A DNA stretch of 64,000 nt from S015-6 sp964384945. GTDB lineage: Bacteria; Desulfobacterota; DSWW01. Under the pieces are notes generated by a model. The model made no database searches and had not been told where the DNA came from. It was given only the letters and a program-made list of their open reading frames with translations. The stretch lies in NCBI GenBank assembly GCA_964384945.1, contig CAYLMK010000017.1, forward strand, positions 54,599 to 118,598, written 5' to 3'. Positions within the stretch are counted from its first letter, which is position 1. Each line of letters begins with the position of its first letter. The position numbers were made by a program, and so were the translations under genes. Positions 16,335 to 26,277 of the stretch are shown in pieces.

Positions 16335-17897
16335 ATGTACACCCTTGGCGATATCCCAAGAAACGGAGCCGTACAATTTGCCGAGAGGACTGCCGTGGTG
16401 TTCGAGGGGAAAAGGTGCACGTACCGGGAGTTGAACCGCCGGGTCAACCGCTGCGCTCATGCCCTGACAGGGCTCGGAGCCTCAAAGGGAGGGCGGGTGG
16501 CTATCATGGCGGACAATTGCGCGAAGTATCTCGAGACGTACTTCGGTTCCGCCAAAATCGGGATGAGCGTTACCCCCATCAATGTGAGGCTTGGGGACGA
16601 AGAGATCGTCTTCATCGTGAACGACAGTGAAGCGACGATCTTCATCATTGGCGACGGGTATGAAGGTCGCATCGCCGACCTCAGAGATCGGCTCCCGGCC
16701 ATCCGGAGCTGGGTTTCCCTGGATCGTCCCGTTCCGGGATGGCACGCCTACGACGAGCTGGTCGCCAGGGCAACGGATATCGAGCCGGACCCCGGAATCT
16801 ATGATGTACGTGAGGAGGACCTGGCCATCCTCATGTATACGGGCGGCACGACGGGAACGCCCAAGGGGGTCATGTTGACTCACCGCGGCGTGATGCTATC
16901 CGGCATTGCGGCCGCACTTCAGTTCGGCCTGACCAGGGAGGATTCGACCTGCTTCGTGCTCCCGATCTTTCACGTTTCATGGTGGCCGATCCTGATGATG
17001 CTCCTCGTCGGAGGCAAGGTCTGTATCAATCGAAAGCCAAGGCTGGATACGATCTTCAAGCTGATCGAGGAGGAACAGTGCACCCATATGAATCTGGTGC
17101 CGACGATCTACGGATGGATGGTGGAGGATCCCGGTCTGGAGAAGTACGATCTTTCCAGCCTCAGGATGCTGAGCTACGCAGGCAGCCCCTTCCCGCAGGA
17201 AGTTCTGAAGAAGTGCATCAAACGGCTCGGGAACAAATTCTTCCAGGGGTATGGGGCCACCGAGACGTCTGGTGCGGCCATCAGCGTGCTTGGCGCCGAG
17301 GATCACTTCCTGGAAGGAGAAAGGGCGAAGTACCTTTCGAGTGCGGGGAAGGCCTCGATCTGTTCGCGCGTCCGGATCGTGAACGAACGGGATCACACCC
17401 TCGGTCCGGGTGAGGTCGGCGAGATTTGCGCCAAGGGCGAACACATCATGAAGGGGTACTGGAAGAATCCGGGGCTGACGGCCGAGGTGCTCAGGGGCGG
17501 CTGGTATCACACGGGAGACCTGGGGTTCATGGATGAAGACGGGTACATCTACATGGTCGACCGGAAGGCGGACATGATCATCTCGGGCGGCGAAAATGTG
17601 TACCCGAAAGAGGTGGAGGATGTGATTTACAGCCACCCCGCCGTGAAGGAGTGCTCGGTGGTATCCTCCCCTCGCCAGGGATGGGGGGAGATCGTACATG
17701 CGGTGGTGGTGCTGACACCTGGTTCCACGGCCACCGAGCAGGAGATTATCGATCACTGCAAGAAGACCCTTGCAGGGTACAAGTGTCCCAAGGCCGTCTC
17801 GTTCTGGGAGGACCTCCCCAAAACGATCGTGGGCAAGATCATGAAGAAGGAGATCAAGCAGAAGTTCTGGAAAGGCAAGGACAGGATGATCAGCTGA
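16335..17897 (+). CDS. AMP-forming acyl/aryl-CoA ligase
   Basis: 520 residues from the ATG at 16335, with GTGGAGGTG 5 bp upstream. It has the P-loop-like MYTGGTTGTPKGV motif (about residues 172-184), the YGATETSG motif, GWYHTGDLGFMDEDGY and the C-terminal GKIMKKEIK with the catalytic Lys. Length and motifs are those of class I adenylate-forming fatty-acyl/aryl-CoA synthetases. It would activate the acid released by the C-C hydrolase (for instance a phenylpropionate) for the acyl-CoA dehydrogenase. It is the last gene of the + strand cluster; 267 bp separate it from the converging glgX gene. Confidence 0.88.
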   Translation: MYTLGDIPRNGAVQFAERTAVVFEGKRCTYRELNRRVNRCAHALTGLGASKGGRVAIMADNCAKYLETYFGSAKIGMSVTPINVRLGDEEIVFIVNDSEATIFIIGDGYEGRIADLRDRLPAIRSWVSLDRPVPGWHAYDELVARATDIEPDPGIYDVREEDLAILMYTGGTTGTPKGVMLTHRGVMLSGIAAALQFGLTREDSTCFVLPIFHVSWWPILMMLLVGGKVCINRKPRLDTIFKLIEEEQCTHMNLVPTIYGWMVEDPGLEKYDLSSLRMLSYAGSPFPQEVLKKCIKRLGNKFFQGYGATETSGAAISVLGAEDHFLEGERAKYLSSAGKASICSRVRIVNERDHTLGPGEVGEICAKGEHIMKGYWKNPGLTAEVLRGGWYHTGDLGFMDEDGYIYMVDRKADMIISGGENVYPKEVEDVIYSHPAVKECSVVSSPRQGWGEIVHAVVVLTPGSTATEQEIIDHCKKTLAGYKCPKAVSFWEDLPKTIVGKIMKKEIKQKFWKGKDRMIS

Positions 17898-18164
17898 ATG
17901 CCTTTAGGTCAAAACTGCCTCGACCTTCCGTGCCAGGGATAAGCAAAACCCGGGGACCTGCAGGCCGATCAAGATCCCTGCCTTGGAGTTCGTCCGTCGC
18001 TTCCTCCTCCACGTGCTCTGCTACGGGTTCGCCCGCATCCGCGACTTTGGCCTCATGGCATCTCGAAATGCCCAGCCATTTTCTAATGAGGATTTGCCCG
18101 CTGCGGCAAGCATGACTGGCGTTCATTGCCCATCCCCGCAGGAGGAGAACAAACCGGCCCTGTT

Positions 18165-20288
18165 CTATTTCTGTAGTCCAGTCCCTGAATGGTCTGCCAG
18201 AAGCACAACGACCGACCGGTCCTTTGCCTTGTAGCGAGAACCAGGGACCTCCCGCAATGCCCCCCATTCGACTATGTCTTCTGGAGGGTCGAGGGATGTG
18301 TCTATCCATCGCCGCCACGAACCGGTTTTACCGGCCAAGGGCAGCTCGAAATCAAGCGGGTCCCAGTAGGCGTTCATAATCAGGTGCATGAGTATCTCTA
18401 CCTCAGGGATTTTAATGCTTAACGCCAGACTGTGCGAATGATAGCTCCAGTCAGGAAGATGAAGGTTTACCCCATGCCACTCTTTGCTCGCTTGCCGGAT
18501 GAGCTCGTTAAGGCTCATCGGGTGGTGCTCTGGATCAATATCACGCAGGCACCGCAAACGGTGCGCATTCAGCATCGCTACAAAACGTTGAAGATCACTG
18601 TGTTTCTCCAAAAGACTCCAGTCATACCAGCTTGTTTCGTTATCCTGGCAGTAAGCGTTGTTATTTCCACCTTGAGTCCGCCTGACCTCATCGCCCATCA
18701 GTATCATCGGCGTCCCGATCGAGATCAAAGTGACGGTCAGGAAGTTCTTTGCCTGCCGGTTCCGCAACCTCTCTATCGACAAATCTCGGCTAGGGCCTTC
18801 GATTCCACAGTTCCAGCTGTGGTTGTCGGTTGTCCCGTCCCTGTTTTCCTCGCCGTTGGCCTCATTGTGCTTTTCGTTGTAAGAGACAAGATCGTTGATG
18901 GTAAAGCCATCATGGCAGGTCACGAAATTCACGCTCTGTTCGGGTTCGCGCTCCTTGTGGCCATAAATTCCCGGGCTGCCGACCAGGCGGTCGGCAAAGC
19001 GTGCAACGGATCCATTTTCTCCTATAAAAAACCTGCGGACATCGTCACGGAACATGCCGTTCCACTCTCTCCAACTGTCCCCGATGAACCTTCCCACCTG
19101 GTACAGGCCCGCCGCATCCCATGCCTCGGCTATGAATTTGATTCCTGCCAATAACGGATCCGTTTCGATGTCCCACAGCACCGGAGGGTTCGCCATGACA
19201 CTGCCGGAGTCGTCGCGGGCAAGGATCGACGCAAGATCGAATCGGAAACCGTCCACATGCATCTCTTCGACCCAGTAGCGTAGACTGTCGACGATCATAC
19301 GCCGAACAACCGGATGATTTGCATTGAGCGTGTTGCCGGTGCCGGTGAAGTTTGCGTATCGTGAACGGTCCTTATCGAGGATGTAGTAAATGCTATTGTC
19401 CAGGCCGCGAAAACTCAGCGTTGGCCCTCGGTGGTCGTTCTCGGTAGTGTGGTTGAAGACAACATCCAGAATCACCTCGATACCAGCCCGGTGCAAAGCC
19501 TTGACCATATCGCGGAATTCGTCCACGGGCCCAAGCGGGTCCTTACGCGAACTGTACCCCAGATGGGGCGAAAAGAACGAGACAGGTGCATAACCCCAGT
19601 AATTGGTCTTGCCAGGGGGACTGTCGTGAATGTCGTACTGAAAGACCGGCATCAATTCCACTGCAGTGATCCCGAGTTGCCGAAGATAGGGAATCTTGTC
19701 GATAAGTCCCGCGAATGTGCCGCGCTTCTTGTCGCTGACGCCCGAACTCGGATGACAGGTAAACCCGCGCACGTGCATCTCGTATATGATGGTTCTCGAA
19801 CAGGGTCTCTTCAGGGGGGCGTCACCTTCCCAGTCGTACGTTGACGGATCCACCACCACGCTTTTCATTGCTGTAGCCGTGTTATCGCCTTCATTGGCTG
19901 CGGCGATGCGATCGTACCCCGCAGGCACAACAACGCCGCGGCCATAAGGATCGAGAAGGACCTTGGAGTGATCAAACCGCATACCCCCGGCAAAATCTGA
20001 GGGTCCTTCTACGCGGTAACCGTAAATCTGCCCGGACCGCACGCCGGGAACAAATACATGCCAATAATGATATGTTCTGTTAGAAACCGGATCGAGGCGG
20101 ATCGAGCGCGCGGGTCTTGTGTCGTCCCTGCCATTGAAGAGAAGAAGCTCGACCCCTGTCGCATGTTTAGAAAAGACGGAAAAATTGGCTCCTTCGAGAG
20201 AAACGGTCGCTCCCAACGGGTAGCTCGAACCCTCTACGTTGCTGTGGTTAGTATTCGACATTGCGCTCGATCGACTCCAGGACTTCAT
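18165..20288 (-). CDS. glgX: Glycogen debranching enzyme (isoamylase type)
   Basis: 707 residues. It opens with a CBM48-type domain (YPLGATVSLEGANFSVFSKH), followed by the GH13 barrel: DVVFNHT, nucleophile Asp in DGFRFDLAS, acid/base Glu in FIAEAWD and the transition-state pair in FVTCHDGFT. It hydrolyses alpha-1,6 branch points of glycogen after phosphorylase action. The ATG at 20288 has GGAG 9 bp upstream. It lies 23 bp behind a truncated glgP, so the original operon order was glgP-glgX. At 50.3 kb the same order exists with the opposite gene destroyed. The C-terminus is complete. Confidence 0.92.
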   Translation of the reverse strand: MKSWSRSSAMSNTNHSNVEGSSYPLGATVSLEGANFSVFSKHATGVELLLFNGRDDTRPARSIRLDPVSNRTYHYWHVFVPGVRSGQIYGYRVEGPSDFAGGMRFDHSKVLLDPYGRGVVVPAGYDRIAAANEGDNTATAMKSVVVDPSTYDWEGDAPLKRPCSRTIIYEMHVRGFTCHPSSGVSDKKRGTFAGLIDKIPYLRQLGITAVELMPVFQYDIHDSPPGKTNYWGYAPVSFFSPHLGYSSRKDPLGPVDEFRDMVKALHRAGIEVILDVVFNHTTENDHRGPTLSFRGLDNSIYYILDKDRSRYANFTGTGNTLNANHPVVRRMIVDSLRYWVEEMHVDGFRFDLASILARDDSGSVMANPPVLWDIETDPLLAGIKFIAEAWDAAGLYQVGRFIGDSWREWNGMFRDDVRRFFIGENGSVARFADRLVGSPGIYGHKEREPEQSVNFVTCHDGFTINDLVSYNEKHNEANGEENRDGTTDNHSWNCGIEGPSRDLSIERLRNRQAKNFLTVTLISIGTPMILMGDEVRRTQGGNNNAYCQDNETSWYDWSLLEKHSDLQRFVAMLNAHRLRCLRDIDPEHHPMSLNELIRQASKEWHGVNLHLPDWSYHSHSLALSIKIPEVEILMHLIMNAYWDPLDFELPLAGKTGSWRRWIDTSLDPPEDIVEWGALREVPGSRYKAKDRSVVVLLADHSGTGLQK

Positions 20289-20311
20289 GAGATATCTCCA
20301 GTGTGTTCTTG

Positions 20312-20998
20312 TTAAGTCACGCCAGGCGCAAAGGCCTCGTCCCCTGTGGGGGGCTCTATGTTCCAGATCTTACTGCAGTACTCGCGGATTGAGCGGTCGG
20401 AGGAAAAGTTCCCCATTCGTGCCGCGTTGAGTACCGACATACGAATCCAATTCACCTGATCACGGTAGGCGGAACTGACCCGATCCTGAATATCGATGTA
20501 GGATTCGTAATCCGCCGGGAGCAGGAAAGGATCATGGTCGCGGAGATTGTCGACCAGCGGCCTGAAGAGTCCTCCATCTCCACGCGAGAAATGCCCTGAT
20601 TCGATCTGATCTATGGCCTCCCTGAGGTGCGGGTTTGATTCGTAGTAGCGTCGAGGAGAATAACCCTTTGACTTTACGTCTTCTACCTCTGCCGCGGTAA
20701 GACCGAGGAGAAAGAAGTTATCGGGTCCGACCGCTTCTCGTATCTCGACGTTTGCGCCGTCAAGGGTGCCGATCGTGAGGGCACCGTTCATGGAGAACTT
20801 CATGTTCCCCGTTCCTGAAGCTTCCTTTCCTGGGGTAGATATCTGCTCCGAGAGATCTGCGGCGGGATAAATATGCTGAGCATTCTTTGCATTGAAGTCC
20901 GGAAAGAAGATGACCTTCAGCCTCCCGGCCACATGAGCATCGTTGTTCACCACATCGGCGACAGAATGGATCAGCTTGATGATCATCTTCGCCATGAA
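20312..20998 (-). pseudogene. Truncated glycogen phosphorylase, C-terminal quarter
   Basis: About 228 codons matching only the C-terminus of glycogen phosphorylase: FMAKMIIKLIHSVADVV, EASGTGNMKFSMNG with the PLP lysine, GTLDGANVEIRE and the end SDRSIREYCSKIW. It is strikingly like the intact enzyme at 50682-53213. Similarity stops abruptly at Phe-Met-Ala-Lys; further upstream the frame reads GTLFRDSN, which does not match. The substrate-binding N-terminal 600 residues are missing, so it cannot be a working phosphorylase even though the remaining frame is open. Confidence 0.9.
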
Positions 20999-21102
20999 GT
21001 TTGAGTCCCGAAAGAGCGTCCCGCCACATGCTTTTGGGGATTCGCTGGGCCGCTTCGCTTTTTCACCGACCTCCCTTGGATAGCGCTTGCCCGACAGGAA
21101 GT

Positions 21103-22332
21103 TTATGACACTCCGGCGTGTTGCCCTCTCGTGTTTTCGATCAGCTTGATGGTCTGTTCGGCAATTTCCCGCTCCTCATTCGTCCTGACCGCCAGGACCT
21201 TGAGGGGAGCGCCGTCTTGCTGGATTTCCAGGGCCTCTTCGTAAGTCTTCTCGTTTTTGTTGTCGTCCACCGCGATTCCGAGCGCCTCGAGCCCCTGGCA
21301 GCATTGTCGCCGGACGGGGGCGGCATTTTCGCCGATGCCGCCTGTAAAGACCACGGCGTCGACCCGGCCGAGCACTGCGAAGTAGGCGCCGATATACTTC
21401 TTGATGCGGTAGCAGTAAACCTCCAGGGCAAGCTGGGCGAGCGGTTCTCCGCTTTTCGCCATCCGGAGAATCTCCCGCATGTCGTTGGCCCCGCAAATCC
21501 CCTTCAGACCGCTCCCTTTATTCAAGAGCCCTTCAAGGTCTCCCTCCGGCATTCGGGTCACTCTTCTCAAGTAAAATGGAACAGCCGGGTCCAGGTCCCC
21601 GCTACGGGTTCCCATGACCAAACCCTCCAGGGGGGTCATGCCCATCGACGTGTCTACGCTCCGTCCCTGCCGGATCGCCGACGCGCTCGCCCCATTCCCA
21701 AGATGGAGGGTGATCAGATGCAGGGAGGCGAGAGGCTTCTCCAAATGAGCCGCAGCTTTCTTGGCCACCGAGAGATGGGAGGTTCCATGGAAGCCGTATC
21801 TCCGGACGTGATGAAGGGCGTAAAGGCTGTAGGGTATTGCATAGACAAATGCATGGGGCGGCATAGATTGGTGGAAAGCCGTATCGAAAACCGCCACCTG
21901 AGGCACTCCCGGAAAAACTCGCCGGGCCGCTTCGATCCCCAGAAGGTTCGCTGGGTTGTGAAGCGGCGCGAGGGAGATGAGCTCTCGAATCGTTTCCATC
22001 ACCTTCTCATCGATCAGCACCGGCTCACGAAATGCCTCTCCTCCATGGACTACTCGATGACCGATCCCGAGGAGTTCCCCCGGATTCTGGATCGCGGAAG
22101 CGTCGGCTGGCATCTTCAAGATGAAGTCAAACCCTTCCTGATGGTTGCCCACCCGTCCCGAGCGCACGGTTTCTTTGACCGTGCCCGATGGCCCGTAGGC
22201 GCGGTGGGTGTGCCGGCTCTCGGTCTCCCCGAGCCGTTCCAGCAAACCAGAGGATGGGATAGACAAGTCGGAGACCTCGAAGACTTCATACTTGATCGAG
22301 GAGCTTCCCGAGTTGATGACCAGGACCTTCAT
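21103..22332 (-). CDS. ackA: Acetate kinase
   Basis: 409 residues, family length. Signature blocks: MKVLVINSGSSSIKYEVF (start of the first ASKHA domain), GHRVVHGGE, DTAFHQSMP, RRYGFHGTSH, the LHLGNGAS signature, DTSMGMTPLEG, and FTGGIGENA near the C-terminus. It converts acetyl phosphate and ADP to acetate and ATP (or the reverse). Its start overlaps the pta stop in an ATGA, showing tight coupling with the gene that supplies its substrate. Together they give the energy-yielding exit of the glycolytic run encoded upstream. Confidence 0.96.
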   Translation of the reverse strand: MKVLVINSGSSSIKYEVFEVSDLSIPSSGLLERLGETESRHTHRAYGPSGTVKETVRSGRVGNHQEGFDFILKMPADASAIQNPGELLGIGHRVVHGGEAFREPVLIDEKVMETIRELISLAPLHNPANLLGIEAARRVFPGVPQVAVFDTAFHQSMPPHAFVYAIPYSLYALHHVRRYGFHGTSHLSVAKKAAAHLEKPLASLHLITLHLGNGASASAIRQGRSVDTSMGMTPLEGLVMGTRSGDLDPAVPFYLRRVTRMPEGDLEGLLNKGSGLKGICGANDMREILRMAKSGEPLAQLALEVYCYRIKKYIGAYFAVLGRVDAVVFTGGIGENAAPVRRQCCQGLEALGIAVDDNKNEKTYEEALEIQQDGAPLKVLAVRTNEEREIAEQTIKLIENTRGQHAGVS

Positions 22333-24431
22333 GAGCCGGCCCCCTTCGCCTGCGCCTGGATCGCTGTGATGGCAACCGTATTCACGATGTCTGTCACCGT
22401 GGCGCCGCGGCTGAGATCGTTGACGGGCCGTTTGAGGCCTTGAATGATCGGCCCGATGGCCACGGCATTGGCGGACCTCTGAACGGCCTTATACGTGATG
22501 TTGCCGTTATTCAGATCGGGAAAGATGAAGACTGTGGCCCGGCCCGCAACGGGGCTCCCGGGCAACTTGACCCGGGCCACGGCTGGATCCACTGCGGCGT
22601 CGTACTGGATCGGTCCCTCCACTGGCAGATCGGGCCTCAGGCTTCGGACCCGCCCGGTCGCCTCCCGCACCTTCTCAACATCCGCCCCTCTCCCGGATTC
22701 CCCGGTGGAGTAGGAGAGCATAGCCACACGCGGCTCGATGCCGAAGGCCCGCGCCGTCTCGGCCGAGCTGGTGGCGATGTCCGCCAGCTGCTCCATGGTC
22801 GGGTCCGGGTTCACGGCACAGTCGCCGAAGACGAGTACCCGATCGGGGAGGCACATGAAGAATACGCTGGAGGCGAGAGAGAAGCCCGGTTTCACTCCGA
22901 TGATTTCAAAGGCCGGGCGCAGCGTGTGCGCCGTCGGATGCACCGCTCCCGAGACGAGCCCGTCCGCATGTCCGTGGTAGACCATAAGGGTTCCGAAGTA
23001 GGCCACATCGGCCACAAGATCAAAGGCCATCTGCTCGGAAATCCCCTTGTGCTTGCGAAGCTGAAAATAGGTGTGGGCATACCCCTCCCTGGCTCCCGGA
23101 TCAGCCGGGTCCAGAAAGCTGGCCCCCTTAAGAGAAAGGCCCAGGGAACTCGCCTTTTGCTCAATTTCCTGGACGGGGCCCAGCAGGGTCAAGTCCGACA
23201 CCCCGCGAAGGAGGAGGATTTCGGCCGCCCGCAGGATGCGCTCTTCCGTTCCCTCCGGCAGAACGATATGCCTTCGATTCGACTTGGCCCTCTCGACCAG
23301 GGTATGCTCAAACATGATCGGCGTGACCCGTTCCTGCCGGGATAGCTCAATTCGCCGGTAAAGCATTTCAGCGTTCATGTGCTTTTCCATGTGCGCCAGC
23401 GCAATGGCCGTCTTTCGGGGGTTCTGCGACCGGATCCTCCCTCGCACCCGGGAGGCCTGCGTCCCTACCACAAAGGTGTCCGCCTGCGCCGTCAGGACAG
23501 GGACGGGCGACTTCTGCAACCCTTCGAGGATGCGCTGCACCTGCGGGGCAGGCCTTAAGCCGCCTGTCAGAAGGAGCCCGGCGATCCGTGGGTAGGTGCC
23601 GGCGGCGTCGGCCATGAGGCTTCCCAGGATGATGTCGGATCGATCTCCCGGGGTGATGACGAGGGTCCCTTCGCCCAGATAGTCGAGAAAGTTGGGAAGC
23701 TCCATGGCCCCGATTCTTATGTCCTCCACGTCCCGGCTGAAACTCTCCGGGTCTCCGCTCCAGCGGGTGGCGCCGAGTTCCTCGGCGATCTCCGCCACCG
23801 TGGGTCTGGCCAGCACGCCAAGCTCGGGCAAGACAAAGATCGGAACCCGGGTCTTGCCTTTGTCCGCCAGCCCTAGAATGTCGTCCGCCCGTTCCGGGGC
23901 GACCCGGTTGACGAAAAGGGCGAGGACATCACACCTCTTGGTCTCCAACAAACTGAGCAGCACGGAAGATCTGCGGATGACGTCCTGCGGCGTTTGCCCG
24001 TATCCCGTGGTCACAGGGACGGCCAGCGCGCCAAGGTTGTTGGCTACGTCGATGTTGAAGTCGAGGGTTAGACCCGGTGGTATATCATGGAAGCCGGTTC
24101 CCAGGCATACAACGACATCGCACTCAGAGTCCAAGGACGCATATTCTTCAACAATTCTCTTCAGGAGTTCGTCGTATTTTTCCTCGCCCACAAGGGGGCG
24201 GGCCCTCTCTAAGGTCATCCCGTACCTGACACGGTCGGGGAAAGGAAGGTGGTAACGGTCGGAAATCACGCGAACGGCTTCGTCGCAAGTCTCCCCGTCA
24301 CGGACGAGAGGGCGGAAGAAGCCCAGTTTTTGGACATGCCGGGAGAGGATCTCCATGATCCCAAGCAGGACTATTGATTTCCCTGATTGAGGTTCTGCAC
24401 CAAATATGTAAATGCTTTTCGCCTTAGGCAT
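22329..24431 (-). CDS. pta: Phosphate acetyltransferase, long form
   Basis: 700 residues from the ATG at 24431, which has AAAGGAG about 7 bp upstream; an earlier start at 24452 would add seven residues without a site. Three parts: an N-terminal P-loop dethiobiotin-synthetase-like domain (SIYIFGAEPQSGKS), a DRTGG domain (ITPGDRSDIILGSL), and the catalytic PTA domain from about residue 385 (HIVLPEGTEERIL, VHPTAHTLRPAFEIIG, FGDCAVNPDPT, FPDLNNGNI). It transfers acetyl from CoA to phosphate. The long form is often allosterically controlled through its N-terminal domains. The start overlaps the AOR stop by 8 bases. Confidence 0.95.
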   Translation of the reverse strand: MPKAKSIYIFGAEPQSGKSIVLLGIMEILSRHVQKLGFFRPLVRDGETCDEAVRVISDRYHLPFPDRVRYGMTLERARPLVGEEKYDELLKRIVEEYASLDSECDVVVCLGTGFHDIPPGLTLDFNIDVANNLGALAVPVTTGYGQTPQDVIRRSSVLLSLLETKRCDVLALFVNRVAPERADDILGLADKGKTRVPIFVLPELGVLARPTVAEIAEELGATRWSGDPESFSRDVEDIRIGAMELPNFLDYLGEGTLVITPGDRSDIILGSLMADAAGTYPRIAGLLLTGGLRPAPQVQRILEGLQKSPVPVLTAQADTFVVGTQASRVRGRIRSQNPRKTAIALAHMEKHMNAEMLYRRIELSRQERVTPIMFEHTLVERAKSNRRHIVLPEGTEERILRAAEILLLRGVSDLTLLGPVQEIEQKASSLGLSLKGASFLDPADPGAREGYAHTYFQLRKHKGISEQMAFDLVADVAYFGTLMVYHGHADGLVSGAVHPTAHTLRPAFEIIGVKPGFSLASSVFFMCLPDRVLVFGDCAVNPDPTMEQLADIATSSAETARAFGIEPRVAMLSYSTGESGRGADVEKVREATGRVRSLRPDLPVEGPIQYDAAVDPAVARVKLPGSPVAGRATVFIFPDLNNGNITYKAVQRSANAVAIGPIIQGLKRPVNDLSRGATVTDIVNTVAITAIQAQAKGAGS

Positions 24432-26277
24432 GACGCTTCTCCTTTGGTTCACCTTCTTCAGGGAGAACCTTTCCCTCCGATTTCGCCATCTCCCGAATCC
24501 TCTGGCCGTAAATCTTCTGCAAAGATTCCATGTAATTCACATCAACCGGCCCCTTCCAGGTGACTACCTGCTTGAACCGCTCGGGGATCTTCACGGACGA
24601 GGGGTCAAACCCGGTCTGAATCCTCATTTGCCAACGCATTTTCTGGATCGTCCCGGCCACGGAGTCCAGATTTTCGGCAAGGCTCCGGTAGCCTGCGGCG
24701 TTCAGGCAATCGGCCAACACCGCCTCTCGATACACTTCCCTGGCGAACAGGCAGGAGACCATGGAGGTGAGAAACACCCGGGATTTCTCGTCCTGGACCA
24801 GAAAATCCGCGGCCCGTTCTGCGTCGTTCCGCTTCTGCTTCTGAGCGGGGTTCGCCGGTACCGCAGCCATCCGGTCTGCCTGAGCGTCCTTTCCCTCTTG
24901 CTTCTGATCGAAGGAGTATCCTCCGGCGTCCAGGTGGGAATGGCGCAGTCCCAATGCCTGGGAGATGAAGAATACCTCCCCTGTGGCGTATCCCGCCATC
25001 TCCTGGCCGAGGACGCAGGCGAACTCCGTTCCCCCGAACCGTTCCGCCGCCTTGAGCGTCCCCTGGCCAAGCAATCGGTAAAAATCGTTGGCCCCGCCAC
25101 CCAGGTGTTTCACCGCCTGGGCATAGGCTGCGGCGTCCCCGAACTTCAGCGGGATCAGGGTCTCTTTTTCTGAAAGGAGGCCCTTCTCAAAAGCTTCTGT
25201 CGCCCATGCCAGGGCGACTCCGGCGGAGATCACATCCAGTCCTTGTTTTTCCGCAGTTTCCAGGAGGGTCAGAACCTGGAAGGCATCCATCACGCTCAGC
25301 ATGGCGCCCATGCAAGCGATGGGTTCGTGGTCGTAGGTAACCTGCCGGTAGAGATACTGGTTCGGCTCCATGAACTTTTCGCGCACGAACCCGAGGTGGA
25401 TGCACCCCACCGGGCATCCGGCGCAGGCCGTGTTGCGCAGGAGGGTGCGCTCGGCAAAGGTCTCTCCTGTAATGCCGGCGATGCCCTCGTCGCTGGTGCG
25501 CTGGAGGTTCCGGCACGGCATAGCCTTGATCCCGTTCAGCACCGCCACGTTCACGGGCGTACCCAGGTTGTGATACTTTTCCATCATTTTCGTTTCCGTA
25601 AGCTGCCCGTAAATCTTCTGGAAGAGCGGGGCATACTCCTTGTTATCGGGCAGATCGAAGGACCCGTCTCCCACGATCACGATGGCTTTCAGATTCTTCG
25701 CCCCCATGACCGCGCCGCCCCCCAGACGGCCGAAGTGGCGGTAGGTATCCACATTGATGCAGGCCATGGCCGACAAGTTCTCCCCCGCCGGTCCGATCCG
25801 GAGAATCGATCGGTGCCCGGATCCGCCCGCCATCCCCCGCAGCATTAGGCCGGTCCTCTGGACGCTTTTGCCCCAAAGATAATGCACGTCTTTTACTTCC
25901 AGATGCCGCGACCCCACCACCACGCAACTCGGACGTTTGGCCTTCCCGGTGATCACCAGGGCGTCCAAATCGGCAAACCGCATGGCCAGGGCCGAGCGAC
26001 CCCCGCCGTGACTCTCGGCATATTGATCGTGGTAAGGCGATTTGAAGGCGCAGACCACCTTGCTCATCAGCGGGAAGTATCCCGTGAGGGGGCCGATGGT
26101 GAAGATCAGGGGCTGCGTCGGATCTTTCCATCCGCGGTCGGCAAAGCCCCTGCGGCTGAAGAGAAGCGCCGCAAGGCCGCTTCCTCCCGCCCATGCGTTG
26201 CGGCCTTCGATCTCTTCGATCTTGCCCCGGCCGGTGGATAGGTCTACTTCGAGTACTCGAAAGTGATCCCTGATCAT
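24424..26277 (-). CDS. Aldehyde:ferredoxin oxidoreductase family tungsten/molybdenum enzyme
   Basis: 617 residues, normal for the family. The N-terminal pterin domain has the VLEVDLSTG start and IGPLTGYFP; the cofactor-binding GGGRSALAMRFADLDALVITG and GRLGGGAVMGAKNLKAI follow. The [4Fe-4S] Cys are in CAGCPVGC (about residues 288-295) and LADCLN near the end. Enzymes of this family oxidise aldehydes to acids with ferredoxin. The gene lies among glycolytic genes and shares an ATGA junction with its ferredoxin. The window has no gapdh or pgk, so oxidation of glyceraldehyde 3-phosphate is possible; acetaldehyde or aryl-aldehyde oxidation are alternatives. Confidence 0.9.
   Translation of the reverse strand: MIRDHFRVLEVDLSTGRGKIEEIEGRNAWAGGSGLAALLFSRRGFADRGWKDPTQPLIFTIGPLTGYFPLMSKVVCAFKSPYHDQYAESHGGGRSALAMRFADLDALVITGKAKRPSCVVVGSRHLEVKDVHYLWGKSVQRTGLMLRGMAGGSGHRSILRIGPAGENLSAMACINVDTYRHFGRLGGGAVMGAKNLKAIVIVGDGSFDLPDNKEYAPLFQKIYGQLTETKMMEKYHNLGTPVNVAVLNGIKAMPCRNLQRTSDEGIAGITGETFAERTLLRNTACAGCPVGCIHLGFVREKFMEPNQYLYRQVTYDHEPIACMGAMLSVMDAFQVLTLLETAEKQGLDVISAGVALAWATEAFEKGLLSEKETLIPLKFGDAAAYAQAVKHLGGGANDFYRLLGQGTLKAAERFGGTEFACVLGQEMAGYATGEVFFISQALGLRHSHLDAGGYSFDQKQEGKDAQADRMAAVPANPAQKQKRNDAERAADFLVQDEKSRVFLTSMVSCLFAREVYREAVLADCLNAAGYRSLAENLDSVAGTIQKMRWQMRIQTGFDPSSVKIPERFKQVVTWKGPVDVNYMESLQKIYGQRIREMAKSEGKVLPEEGEPKEKRHA

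Noticed and set aside
21118..22443. A 441-codon + strand frame opposite ackA.
   Set aside because: Antisense shadow of acetate kinase, without recognisable domains.
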